Notes under the pieces: model-generated | The model's database searches: none | What the model was told of the DNA's origin: nothing | Seen by the model: the letters and a program-made list of their open reading frames with translations, nothing else | Translations under genes and position numbers: made by a program | Assembly (NCBI RefSeq): GCF_001486585.1 | Contig: NZ_LN909046.1 | Location: 1,674,001-1,738,000 of the forward strand | Origin: Paenibacillus senegalimassiliensis | Lineage (GTDB): Bacteria > Bacillota > Bacilli > Paenibacillales > Paenibacillaceae | Direction: 5' to 3' | Length of the DNA: 64,000 nt | In this document: positions 54,017 through 62,434 of the stretch, one piece after another | How the letters are laid out: each line of letters begins with the position of its first letter | Numbering within the stretch: the first letter of the stretch is position 1

Positions 54017-54979
54017 TTATAGTAGTCCGTCTTCTCCTAGCTTCTTGGCGATACGATCCGCCATCAGCACCAGCATGATGCCAATCAGGGATTGGAACAA
54101 TCCGAGTGCCGTCGCCCGGCTAAAGTTCCCACCCTCGATCCCCCAGCGGTAGACCAGCACCGGAATCGTCGTTGTAAACTCGGTGGTGGCTTTATTTTGC
54201 AGGGCATAAATCCGTTCGAATGAGCCTTCCATCACCCGTCCCAGGTTCATAATCAACAAAGTCACAATCGTCGTGCGAATGGACGGCAGGGACACATTCC
54301 ATACCTTCCGCCAGCGGCCTGCCCCGTCAACCGTTGCCGCCTCGTATAGCTCCGGATTAATTCCGCTGATCGCCGCCAGATAAATGATCGTTCCCCAGCC
54401 CATACTCTGCCAAACCCCGATAGCCAGATAACTGATCAGCCAGTTGAAATCTTCTTGCAGGAACGGAACCCGGTTGCCGCCCATCATGGCAATCACATTG
54501 TTGACCACACCGCTACCTTCGCTCAGCAGTTGATAGGCGATGGCACCGATGATTATCCAGGACAAGAAATGCGGCAAATAAAGCAGGGTCTGGTTGATCC
54601 GCTTGAAGCGGAGGTTTCTTACCTCATTGAGCAATAGCGCCAGGACAATGGGCATCGTGAAGCTGAAGACCAGATCAAGGCAGTTCAGCAGCAAGGTATT
54701 GCGGACAGCACGGCCGAAATCATGCTTGGCGAACAGCTCTCTGAATACCTCCAAGCCGACCCATTCACTCCCCCAGACGCCATGAGCAATTTTGTAATCC
54801 TTAAACGCTAATACAAGGCCGGACATCGGAGCGTATTTGAACACAAGCACAAAAGCGATCGGAATCAGCAGCATCAGGTACAGTTGAAGGTCTCGCCGAA
54901 GATAAAAAGCGATGCTCTTCCCTAATGGCTCCTTGGGGCCTAGAGAACCTCTAACTTTTGAAGCGCTTTCAATTTTCAG
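54017..54979 (-). CDS. Carbohydrate ABC transporter permease, LplB type, probable CTG start
   Basis: Permease of about 320 residues with EAA loop YEAATVDGAGRWRKVWNVSLP. The first in-frame ATG, at 54874, falls inside the first membrane helix and would drop the basic N-terminus that homologues have. Reading upstream in frame there is no ATG, GTG or TTG. A CTG at 54979 lies six bases after the strong site AGGAGGT and would give KIESASKVRGSLGPKE then the normal FYLRRDLQLYLMLLIP helix. A CTG start is therefore the best fit; a nearby sequencing indel is the alternative. Confidence 0.8.
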   Translation of the reverse strand: MKIESASKVRGSLGPKEPLGKSIAFYLRRDLQLYLMLLIPIAFVLVFKYAPMSGLVLAFKDYKIAHGVWGSEWVGLEVFRELFAKHDFGRAVRNTLLLNCLDLVFSFTMPIVLALLLNEVRNLRFKRINQTLLYLPHFLSWIIIGAIAYQLLSEGSGVVNNVIAMMGGNRVPFLQEDFNWLISYLAIGVWQSMGWGTIIYLAAISGINPELYEAATVDGAGRWRKVWNVSLPSIRTTIVTLLIMNLGRVMEGSFERIYALQNKATTEFTTTIPVLVYRWGIEGGNFSRATALGLFQSLIGIMLVLMADRIAKKLGEDGLL

Positions 54980-55090
54980 AATCTCACCTCCTACGCTTGA
55001 TCATTCCTTCCCTATCCGAAATCTCGTGGAGAACCGTGAGGGAAGCTCTGTCTCATCTTACGCTCCGCCCTGGCACCGGTAAATCATGAG

Positions 55091-55117
55091 TTTTGATTCT
55101 ATTTGTCATTTTTGATT
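55091..55117. promoter_or_regulatory. Direct repeat upstream of the third transporter operon
   Basis: TTTTGATT occurs at 55091-55098 and 55110-55117, 19 bases apart or nearly two helical turns. It lies about 110 bases upstream of the LplB-type gene, a position suited to AraC-type activators such as the neighbouring YesS-like protein. Function is inferred. Confidence 0.35.
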
Positions 55118-55202
55118 GCCGCTTGCAGTGGTGGGAATGTTACCGGGGAAAATAATCAATAATGATGCTCATAAGCAAAATAGACGACCCGGAGCAGCTC
55201 CT

Positions 55203-57485
55203 TCAGCCTGGTTGCGAGGTGTGTGTCTTGGCCGACTTGTAGCTGCTTGGCGCCATGCCCTCATATTTACGAAAAAACCGGTTGAAGCTCTGGACATTGT
55301 AGTACCCCACTTCAGCAGCGATTTGAGTAATGGTGAGCGAAGTTTCCAGCAACAGTTGCTTCGCCTTCTCTATCCGTAGCTGGTTAAGATAATCAAGCAA
55401 GCTCTTCCCGGTGAATTCATACACGATTCTACGCATGTAGGAATAACTGATGCCGATTTCCTTCGCCATATGTTCAAACACAATTTCTTCGCAATAATGC
55501 TGCTCCAAATAGCGGACAATGCGCTCCCCATGCCCCGCTTCTCCTTGATTTCTTGTGAGATATTGAATGATCTCGTCAAAGAAGCCGCGCATATATTCCT
55601 CAAGCTCCTCAAGCGTATCCAAGGAGGCGATAGCCGAATAAATGTTACCCCGCCCCGCAAATATTCGTTCCGTGCTGATGTTATTTTCTCTGAGATGCTT
55701 GATGGTGACGCTGAGCAGTTGGTTATAGATGAACATAATATTATCGTAAGAAATATAATTAGCCGTAACAATTTCCTGCCGAATCACAGCCAGCTCTTGT
55801 TGAATACTGTTCAAGTTACCCGTGTCGAGATAATTGAGAATTTTCCTTTCACTGCGCGATGGGTAGACATATTTCCTGCTGTTGTTGTCCGCGGTTTCTT
55901 TCCAGAAAATAATGCCCCGTCCCCCTTCAATCATTCTGTACTTGATCAGTTCCCTCGCCTCAGCCGCCCGGTCAGCAATATTTCCGTTCAAGGCAGACGG
56001 ACCGCTCACCCCAATCGTTACCGTATGACCGAAAATGTCCTTCGCCACAGTTCTGACCCTTACAAGCGCATCGTGAATGCCTGTGCCATCATGGCCTCCT
56101 GCCTCTTCCTCACCATAATTCATCACCATTGCAAAATAACCCTCGCCCTGATAAACGCTGTAGACATGAGTAGTCGCCGGGAACAAGTCTTCGCATTGAG
56201 TATTGAACAGATAGCGATGATAGCTGCGGGTCTCCGCATTGGCCTGGCGCACGTAATGTCGGTATCGATCAATCGAGACGATGGCAACCAGGCAATGGGG
56301 CTCAGGGAACATGCTCACAGCCTGCTCCGTTACCTCGCCTTTCAGCAGATTATGAATAGCCAGACTCCGCGTATCTCGTTCACGCTGGCGCAGCAGCAGA
56401 TGAAGTTCTTCCTCCTCCTCCTGCATTCGCCGAAAAGCCACATCAAGGAAAGCAAGCTCATTGCGCCCCGATATCCCCAGGTTACTACGCGCCCGCACAC
56501 TGCGAACCAGCTTGCGCACTGGCTTGGACAACCATGTGGCAAGGAAAACAGACAGCAAAGTCCCGGCAAAGAAGATAGCCACCGTCAGCAGAAAAATGCT
56601 GCGCTGCATATGGCGCGTCTGAGTCATCAACTCGTCCATCGACAGGATACTTACATTCCACCAGCGGTACCGCTCCGAGTAGGACCAGGTGTACAACAAC
56701 CGCGTGCCCTCCAGCTCATGAAAGGCATACCCTTGCTTGATTCCCTGATCCAATAGGTTCTCGACAAACGGCAACTCTCTTCCATTGGTAAGCAGCAGGC
56801 CTTTATCATCATGAGAAATAATCAGACCATCTCGCTTCATGAGCATAAACCCGTGCTCCCCAGGCTCTGACGATCGCAAGTAACTTTCCACCTGACTTTC
56901 GCGCAGATTGATGACAACCATTCCCCGTGTCGTCGTCGATAAGCGATTTAGTGGCAGCACATAGGAAACGACATTCGTCCCCGAGCTTAATTCCCGAGGA
57001 TGCCAGATCCCTCCGATCCCTATCCGTCCGGTCAGCGCCTGCTCGGTCCAATCGATGGGCTCATATCTGTCCAGCGTCGTAATTCCCTTATCCGTGGAAA
57101 TTACGTAGTTGGCACCCTCCAGATAAAAATAGCTGGAGTACACGCCATCGACTCTGTGGTTCAAATTCACCAATTCGTTCAGCACCGTAAGGGCGCTGCT
57201 CATATTGCCGTAACTCTCTCCAAGCTCGGCATAGGTCTTGAAATTGCGGATACCGTCATAAATATGGGTCGAAGACAGCCTTACGGCATCCTGTGCCAGA
57301 TTGTTCAGCGCATTCTCATTCAAGTTTCGGTTCGCATTCAGCCCGGCGAGTGCTGATTCTGCAATCTCTAGCTCGGAATTTCGCAGGATCTGCGCTCCGC
57401 TGTACCACGTCAAGATGGACAACGGAATGGCCATGACGCAGAACAGAATCAGCGCCAGTTGAAGCAGCATCGGAACTCGTTTCAT
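55203..57485 (-). CDS. Membrane-bound AraC-type regulator, YesS-like
   Basis: One-component membrane sensor-regulator of 760 residues, almost the same length as Bacillus subtilis YesS. A transmembrane helix (about 8-30) is followed by an extracytoplasmic Cache-like domain (about 35-290), a second helix (about 293-318; SIFLLTVAIFFAGTLLSVFL), a cytoplasmic linker, and two AraC helix-turn-helix motifs (about 655-755). AAAGAGGGGG precedes the ATG. It lies upstream of the third LplABC operon on the same strand and probably activates it in response to extracellular pectin fragments. Confidence 0.88.
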   Translation of the reverse strand: MKRVPMLLQLALILFCVMAIPLSILTWYSGAQILRNSELEIAESALAGLNANRNLNENALNNLAQDAVRLSSTHIYDGIRNFKTYAELGESYGNMSSALTVLNELVNLNHRVDGVYSSYFYLEGANYVISTDKGITTLDRYEPIDWTEQALTGRIGIGGIWHPRELSSGTNVVSYVLPLNRLSTTTRGMVVINLRESQVESYLRSSEPGEHGFMLMKRDGLIISHDDKGLLLTNGRELPFVENLLDQGIKQGYAFHELEGTRLLYTWSYSERYRWWNVSILSMDELMTQTRHMQRSIFLLTVAIFFAGTLLSVFLATWLSKPVRKLVRSVRARSNLGISGRNELAFLDVAFRRMQEEEEELHLLLRQRERDTRSLAIHNLLKGEVTEQAVSMFPEPHCLVAIVSIDRYRHYVRQANAETRSYHRYLFNTQCEDLFPATTHVYSVYQGEGYFAMVMNYGEEEAGGHDGTGIHDALVRVRTVAKDIFGHTVTIGVSGPSALNGNIADRAAEARELIKYRMIEGGRGIIFWKETADNNSRKYVYPSRSERKILNYLDTGNLNSIQQELAVIRQEIVTANYISYDNIMFIYNQLLSVTIKHLRENNISTERIFAGRGNIYSAIASLDTLEELEEYMRGFFDEIIQYLTRNQGEAGHGERIVRYLEQHYCEEIVFEHMAKEIGISYSYMRRIVYEFTGKSLLDYLNQLRIEKAKQLLLETSLTITQIAAEVGYYNVQSFNRFFRKYEGMAPSSYKSAKTHTSQPG

Positions 57486-57599
57486 TGCTCAACCCCCTCT
57501 TTACCTGTTCAATTTCCCTTTCATTTAAGTTTATATAAAATATTTCAAGTTAATTTAAATATATTTGGCTCAGCGTGCTTTATCAACCATTTTTTTACA

Positions 57600-57633
57600 C
57601 AAAAAACCGTCTGAAACGAATGTCGCAGACGGT
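57600..57633 (-). terminator. Intrinsic terminator after the Gfo/Idh gene
   Basis: ACCGTCTG (57606-57613) pairs with CAGACGGT (57626-57633); on the minus strand the hairpin is followed by TTTTTT. It lies between the Gfo/Idh stop and the YesS-like gene. Confidence 0.85.
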
Positions 57634-57672
57634 AGTGAATGTATTATCTTCTATTATTTATTGGGGGATGGT

Positions 57673-58959
57673 TTAAAACTTGACCAGATCATCAACCTTC
57701 ACCGCCTGCCCGGTACGAATTGAACGATTGGCCGCGATGCCGGTAAGAATCGATCTTGCTCCATCTACATGATTAGCCGCTCGGTTGAAGCGATCCACGA
57801 CCGGAGTACCAAACATATCCTGAAGTAAAATGGGATCACCCCCGCCATGGCCCCCCTCTCCCTCTTGAACCTCTACTTCATAAGGTGGCTTCCACATCGG
57901 ATAGACTACGATACGCTTATCCTTGAGCGCTCCTTCCAGTGCCTTGTCTCCTCCGGAGTTGACATACGATTGTTCCACAATCGTCATCTCCATTCTCCCC
58001 TTACTGCCGTTGAAGGCAATGCGGTAGCCCTCCCAAGGCATATAGGCATTCAAGGAATAAGTTAATATTGCTTTATTCTTATAGCGGACCATGACACCCA
58101 TAGTATCTTCAATACTGATCCCGTCGCCGAATACACTTTGGTCACGCTGATAACCGTCCTCATGCTCGGCATCCAGGTACATCGCCTTCAAATGCGGATT
58201 CTCATCCAAATGTAAGGCAAACGGATCATCCGTGGCATTCGGATGGCCCGTTGCACGCTCGTAGAAGCTCGTGACTCCCCGTTGCTCGGCATTCTCCCTG
58301 CCATAGAATAACAAGTCCCCATAGGCAAATACTTCATCCGGCTCTGAGCCGATCCAGAAGTTGACCAGATCGAAATGGTGCGTCGATTTGTGAACGAGTA
58401 GCCCCCCGCTATTCCGCTTGTCCCGATGCCAGCGGCGGAAGTAATCTGCCCCATGCATCGTATTCAGCAGCCATTCGAAATGGATGGAATGCACATTGCC
58501 AATGACCCCATCCATAATCAGCTCACGAGCTTTAGTATGATGCGGCGCATATCGGTAATTGAAGGCAACTCGCACATTGCGGCCCGTTCGCTTAACCGCA
58601 TTCAGAATATCCTGGCATTTGTCTTCGTCTACTGTCATCGGCTTCTCCGTAATGACATCACAGCCCAGCTCCAGCGCCCGGATGATATAGGTATGATGCG
58701 TTCGGTCGACGCTGGTGACGATGACAGCATCGGGCTTTTCGGACTCAATCATCTGCTCGAACTGTCCTGAAAGGTAAGTCCTCACCTTAGGGTAGCTATA
58801 CTTCTCTTCAAGCATCCGGTTGGCATAATCCATTCGTGTCTGATTGATATCGCAAAAGGCAACCAGCTCAGAGGTCTCCCTAAATTGCGCGGCGATCGCA
58901 GAGTAAAAAAATTCCGCCCGACCTCCGGTTCCAACAAGAACATATTTTTTCTTGTCCAT
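57673..58959 (-). CDS. Gfo/Idh/MocA family NAD(P)-dependent sugar oxidoreductase
   Basis: Dehydrogenase of 428 residues. The N-terminal Rossmann fold has VGTGGRAEFF (about 8-17) and the EKPMT motif with the catalytic Lys (about 103). The C-terminal beta-sheet domain follows, with HKSTHHFDLVNFWIG supplying the conserved His. The family oxidises or reduces sugars, inositols or their derivatives. AAAGGAGC precedes the ATG. It is divergent from an AraC gene with repeats in the shared region. The substrate is not evident; a pectin-derived sugar is possible. Confidence 0.9.
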   Translation of the reverse strand: MDKKKYVLVGTGGRAEFFYSAIAAQFRETSELVAFCDINQTRMDYANRMLEEKYSYPKVRTYLSGQFEQMIESEKPDAVIVTSVDRTHHTYIIRALELGCDVITEKPMTVDEDKCQDILNAVKRTGRNVRVAFNYRYAPHHTKARELIMDGVIGNVHSIHFEWLLNTMHGADYFRRWHRDKRNSGGLLVHKSTHHFDLVNFWIGSEPDEVFAYGDLLFYGRENAEQRGVTSFYERATGHPNATDDPFALHLDENPHLKAMYLDAEHEDGYQRDQSVFGDGISIEDTMGVMVRYKNKAILTYSLNAYMPWEGYRIAFNGSKGRMEMTIVEQSYVNSGGDKALEGALKDKRIVVYPMWKPPYEVEVQEGEGGHGGGDPILLQDMFGTPVVDRFNRAANHVDGARSILTGIAANRSIRTGQAVKVDDLVKF

Positions 58960-59015
58960 GTTACAGCTCCTTTAAAAGTTTAGTTCTTCACTTGTAAGTT
59001 AACACAATAAAAAAT

Positions 59016-59062
59016 GGTTATCGCCGCTTTTTAAATTGGTTTTCTTTGATAACCCGCTTTTT
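59016..59062. promoter_or_regulatory. Repeats in the divergent Gfo/AraC intergenic region
   Basis: GGTTATC (59016-59022) and GATAACC (59048-59054) form an inverted repeat. CCGCTTTTT occurs twice in the same direction, at 59024-59032 and 59054-59062, 30 bases or about three helical turns apart. These fit AraC-type operators controlling both genes. Confidence 0.45.
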
Positions 59063-59108
59063 TTGTCATATGATAAAGGAAGTCATTGTTTCCTTAAGGA
59101 GTGTTCTC

Positions 59109-59981
59109 ATGAACCTTGCTTCATTTCCCGATACCCTTCGATTTGGACATAAAAATGACCCCCTCTATCTCGAATTCGATCGAAGAAGGGGTCATTATTC
59201 CATGGCAACCGACCATTACCACCGGGAGTATGAGCTATATTATTTATTTAGCGGACAACGCAACTATTTTATTAAAGAGGATGTCTACCAAGTACAGTCA
59301 GGCGATCTTGTATTTATTGACTCCCATGCCGTTCACAAGACCTCCGACTCGGGGGCGCCCCATCATGAACGCATTGTCCTTTACTTCTCACCGTCCTATT
59401 TCGATGATTTGACTACAGAAGAAAGGGACTTGCTGTTATCACCGTTTCTACTGGAGTTCCCCCTGCTCAGACTGAACTATCAGGAGCAACAACAGATCGA
59501 AGGTCTCTTGGGTACCCTGCTTACCGAACTAAATGAGCAGCAGCCCGGCTATCGCCTACGCATTACTCAACTAGCAGGTGAATTATTGCTGTATACAGCG
59601 CGCAGCCTCTTGAAGCGTGAGTCTCTACCAAGGCAGGAATCCTCTTCCGTTCAACGTAAAATTTCAGAGATTGTCCGCTATATCAACCTTCACTTCGCAG
59701 AACCGCTTGAGCTGGAGGAACTGTCCCTTCGCTTTTACATCAGCAAAAGCTACCTCAGCCGCATGTTCAAGCAAGTCACAGGCTTTGGCTTTGCCGAATA
59801 CGTGAACCTCACCCGCGTCAAAGAAGCCGAGCGCTTGCTCCGCGAAACCGACTACAGCATTACGCATGTGTCTGAGCTGTCCGGCTTCGATAACTTTTCC
59901 CACTTCGGGAAAATGTTTAAAAGGCTGACTGGTGTGACTCCTAGAGAATATCGGAGGGGGCATCAAAATAAGGTCACTTAA
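59109..59981 (+). CDS. AraC family transcriptional regulator
   Basis: Regulator of 290 residues with an N-terminal cupin-like sensing domain (about 30-110; HYHREYELYYLFSGQRNYF) and two C-terminal helix-turn-helix motifs (about 190-285; VSELSGFDNFSHFGKMFKRLTG). ATG 59109 is eight bases after AAGGAG; an in-frame ATG at 59046 lacks such a site. Divergent from the Gfo/Idh gene, which it probably controls. Its end overlaps the convergent OsmC gene by four bases. Confidence 0.9.
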   Translation: MNLASFPDTLRFGHKNDPLYLEFDRRRGHYSMATDHYHREYELYYLFSGQRNYFIKEDVYQVQSGDLVFIDSHAVHKTSDSGAPHHERIVLYFSPSYFDDLTTEERDLLLSPFLLEFPLLRLNYQEQQQIEGLLGTLLTELNEQQPGYRLRITQLAGELLLYTARSLLKRESLPRQESSSVQRKISEIVRYINLHFAEPLELEELSLRFYISKSYLSRMFKQVTGFGFAEYVNLTRVKEAERLLRETDYSITHVSELSGFDNFSHFGKMFKRLTGVTPREYRRGHQNKVT

Positions 59982-60427
59982 ACCTCTGCCTTTACAACAC
60001 TAGGCTGCGTTTCTATGGATACATTACCTGCCACGGCTCTTGAGATCATACAGGACTGTTCGGCCAAATGCGCAAGCCGCTCTGCTTTTGCAAATTCAGC
60101 CTCGGTTGCCTCATCTCTCAGCACTATCCGTGGTTTATGAATGATTCGTTCATACGTAAAAATATTATTCGTTACATCGACCGTTGCCTCAGACTCCAGT
60201 GTCAGCTCCAGGGGTGTAATATCTGCACGCTCCAGCATCGCTGCCAAAGTAATCAGATAACAGGTCGCCGCCGCTCCCAGTAGCATTTCGTCAGGGTTTG
60301 TCCCGGTTCCCGGACCACCCATCTCCTGCGGAATCGATATAACCGTTTTCAACCCGCCTGCATCGATATGCCCTTCGCTGTTACGTCCACCATTCCATAC
60401 TGCTTTAAGATGAAAAGGATGCTTCAT
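59978..60427 (-). CDS. OsmC/Ohr family protein
   Basis: Thiol peroxidase-like protein of 149 residues. The two conserved cysteines lie in GAAATCYLITLAAMLE (about 56) and EQSCMISRAV (about 126). Proteins of this group reduce organic hydroperoxides or respond to osmotic stress. AAAGGA lies nine bases before ATG 60427; an ATG at 60436 directly abuts that site. It is a single gene, with no obvious partner. Confidence 0.85.
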   Translation of the reverse strand: MKHPFHLKAVWNGGRNSEGHIDAGGLKTVISIPQEMGGPGTGTNPDEMLLGAAATCYLITLAAMLERADITPLELTLESEATVDVTNNIFTYERIIHKPRIVLRDEATEAEFAKAERLAHLAEQSCMISRAVAGNVSIETQPSVVKAEV

Positions 60428-60461
60428 TTTGCTCATTCCTTTCGTGCTTAAGCTGTAATGC

Positions 60462-61109
60462 TTACAAAATAAATATAATTGCGATCATAATATATGAATA
60501 TCGAATATTCTTTTTTAACAATATGTATACAGTGCCATATAGAATGGACATGAAGAAAGCATAAACACCTGTTTGAGTTCCTTGGAGCAAAATGTGTATG
60601 AGTCCCCATGTGAGCGCAAGAAAAATCCCTCCATAAGGTAGACTACCTTTTTTTAGGAGTGTTTCACCGAATTTTTGTCCAAAAGCAATCGTTAGCAGAA
60701 TCAAGGCAGCTTCAAACAAGTAATAAATATTTTGAAAAATGGATTTAACGATACCATTGTATTCTTGAACTGGCTTAAAGCCACCCCATACAAAAGTGGT
60801 AACTGTAATTGCTATAATAGAAACCACAGCCGCAAGTAACCATCCCTTGGAGTCTGGCATTTCATTTAACTTCATAATATCAAAAGAGTATTTTTTCTTT
60901 GAAAGCCTTATCAAAAATAGTGCCATACTCCCCCACAAAATGCATGTAAGCACCCAGTGTATACATTCATGAATGAGAGTATATTCAGAACTTCCAATAC
61001 CGAATATCAAAGGCAAAAGCATTGATAGTACAACTTCAAGACCGAATCCTGCAAAAGCATACAACCCTAATGCAAGATAATCGCTTGCTCCAACTTTCTT
61101 TTCATCCAT
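60462..61109 (-). CDS. Uncharacterised membrane protein, possibly a diverged CPBP-type
   Basis: Membrane protein of 215 residues with about six hydrophobic segments. The late motif WGLIHILLQGTQTG and the preceding GQKFGETLLKKG loosely recall CPBP (CAAX-protease-like) proteins, but the usual EExxxR motif is not seen. I cannot assign a function. The DNA here is AT-rich relative to genes to the left, which suggests acquisition. GGAGGG precedes the ATG. Confidence 0.6.
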   Translation of the reverse strand: MDEKKVGASDYLALGLYAFAGFGLEVVLSMLLPLIFGIGSSEYTLIHECIHWVLTCILWGSMALFLIRLSKKKYSFDIMKLNEMPDSKGWLLAAVVSIIAITVTTFVWGGFKPVQEYNGIVKSIFQNIYYLFEAALILLTIAFGQKFGETLLKKGSLPYGGIFLALTWGLIHILLQGTQTGVYAFFMSILYGTVYILLKKNIRYSYIMIAIIFIL

Positions 61110-61164
61110 AAGCTGAACCCTCCATCAAACATATTTTCCCGACTCTTTGTATAATACTCCCAGT

Positions 61165-61212
61165 TAGGGCATGTCTGAAAACTTAGTTGATTGAGTTCTC
61201 AGACATGCCCTA
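61165..61212. repeat. Long palindrome with insertion-sequence-like ends
   Basis: TAGGGCATGTCTGA (61165-61178) pairs perfectly with 61199-61212, with a partly complementary interior (AACTTAG.../...GAGTTC). It resembles two copies of an insertion-sequence end brought together, or a terminator hairpin. No transposase is adjacent. It is 55 bases upstream of the membrane-protein start. Confidence 0.5.
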
Positions 61213-61393
61213 GTCGATTAAAATGTTTTTCTTCCGTTGTAGAAGGTTCGACATCAGCTTTTTTAGTCCTCCTTTTCTATCCCCATTTCGTGAAAAATGT
61301 TACGTTCAAAATTATTACTCAATAAAAATAGAACAAGCTGTAGTAACCCGGTGGTTTGTTTTTTACGAGGTGACGAGATAGCAGTTTAATGGG

Positions 61394-61425
61394 ACAGGGA
61401 CATATTAGGTTTAATATGTCCCTGT
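61394..61425. terminator. Perfect hairpin downstream of the Abi_C gene
   Basis: ACAGGGACATATTA (61394-61407) and its exact complement (61412-61425) form a 14-bp stem with a four-base loop, just past the stop of the Abi_C-type gene. The T run is weak, so termination is likely but not certain. Confidence 0.55.
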
Positions 61426-61450
61426 TAGCAGTATTAAGAAAACTAAGATA

Positions 61451-62434
61451 TTAAAAATCATATCTATTCTTATTAATATATTCATAAATACTTTTTATTG
61501 TAGAAAGAGTCAATAATAAGTGACCAATTGCCGCCGTAGCACTTAATTCCCAACGCTCCATAGACTTTGCTTCTTTTCCATGACCAGCCATGTTTCGTAT
61601 ATCTCCGATTGCTAATGCTATATTTTTGTGTTTAGAGTGTATCCAAGGCTTGTCCGTAGAGTCTAACTGAGAATACAGATGGTTTGCAACTTGGGTAATA
61701 CCATTATGTTTACTGGTATCTACACCAGATTCAATTGAAATTCTCCGTAGCACATCTTCAAATGCTCTACCTGTGCATTGAATTGCATCTCTTGGGTGAG
61801 CCCTGAAAATGAGAATTGCTTTTTTGAATTCAGCTATTTCATCGTGATAAAGCCAACTAAAGATATTCTCCCCTAAAACGTTAATCATGAATAGACTAAC
61901 ATTTGTTTCATTTATAGTTTCTTCATTTAATTTATATATAACATCAGTTTCATCATAGGTAAAATCAATATTCATAATATTTCCTGATGAGTCTAGAAAT
62001 CCAGCAGCTTTAGCCCAAGATTTTAATAACTGTTCAATTTGTTTTGATGTTTTATTAAATGAGAAAAGCGAACATAATTTTCTTGTAGCAACATCACTTG
62101 GATCCCCATTACTCAAGTATTTGAGATATATAATAAATGGTTCCCATTTTTCTAATCTGCTTCTAAAAAGAGAAGTTTTTAGATCCTCTGAGGGTGTAGT
62201 ATTTAATACATTGGCGCAATCATTAGAAACTTTATAGTTAGTTTCGGCTACTGTTTCTATCATTCCTAGTAGAATAGCCGCATTAATGGCACTTTTAACA
62301 TAAGAGTTACTTTTTCCAGTATAAATCATAATCTCATTTACATTTGTCTCACGATGAATACATCGTGTTACTACATCCATTACTAAACTAATAGATACAT
62401 TATGTGAGGGTAAGTTAAATATTTTCACTGTCAT
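61451..62434 (-). CDS. Protein with winged-helix-like N-terminus and Abi_C/HEPN-type C-terminus
   Basis: Protein of 327 residues. The first about 70 residues look like a winged helix. The C-terminal third carries IGDIRNMAGHGK, an R-x4-H motif (Arg280, His285) as in HEPN ribonucleases, followed by the helical end typical of Abi_C (abortive infection C-terminal) domains. Family knowledge suggests a role in phage defence or toxicity; this is inference from motif and context. The start lies 20 bases inside the upstream gene, so the two are translationally coupled. Codon use is AT-rich, unlike the carbohydrate genes to the left. Confidence 0.65.
   Translation of the reverse strand: MTVKIFNLPSHNVSISLVMDVVTRCIHRETNVNEIMIYTGKSNSYVKSAINAAILLGMIETVAETNYKVSNDCANVLNTTPSEDLKTSLFRSRLEKWEPFIIYLKYLSNGDPSDVATRKLCSLFSFNKTSKQIEQLLKSWAKAAGFLDSSGNIMNIDFTYDETDVIYKLNEETINETNVSLFMINVLGENIFSWLYHDEIAEFKKAILIFRAHPRDAIQCTGRAFEDVLRRISIESGVDTSKHNGITQVANHLYSQLDSTDKPWIHSKHKNIALAIGDIRNMAGHGKEAKSMERWELSATAAIGHLLLTLSTIKSIYEYINKNRYDF

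Larger units (their letters stand above)
61110..61450. other. 341-base gap in the AT-rich accessory segment
   Basis: This gap holds two prominent palindromes (61165-61212 and 61394-61425) and presumably the promoter of the 60462-61109 gene. I see no further gene, RNA or repeat in it. Confidence 0.6.

Noticed and set aside
54961..54979. Cre-like TTGAAGCGCTTTCAA in the lplB start region
   Set aside because: It is one base shorter than the cre consensus and lies inside the likely coding sequence.
55470..56756. Long plus-strand open frame opposite the YesS-like gene
   Set aside because: The composition is that of an antisense frame, and it has no ribosome binding site or recognisable domain.
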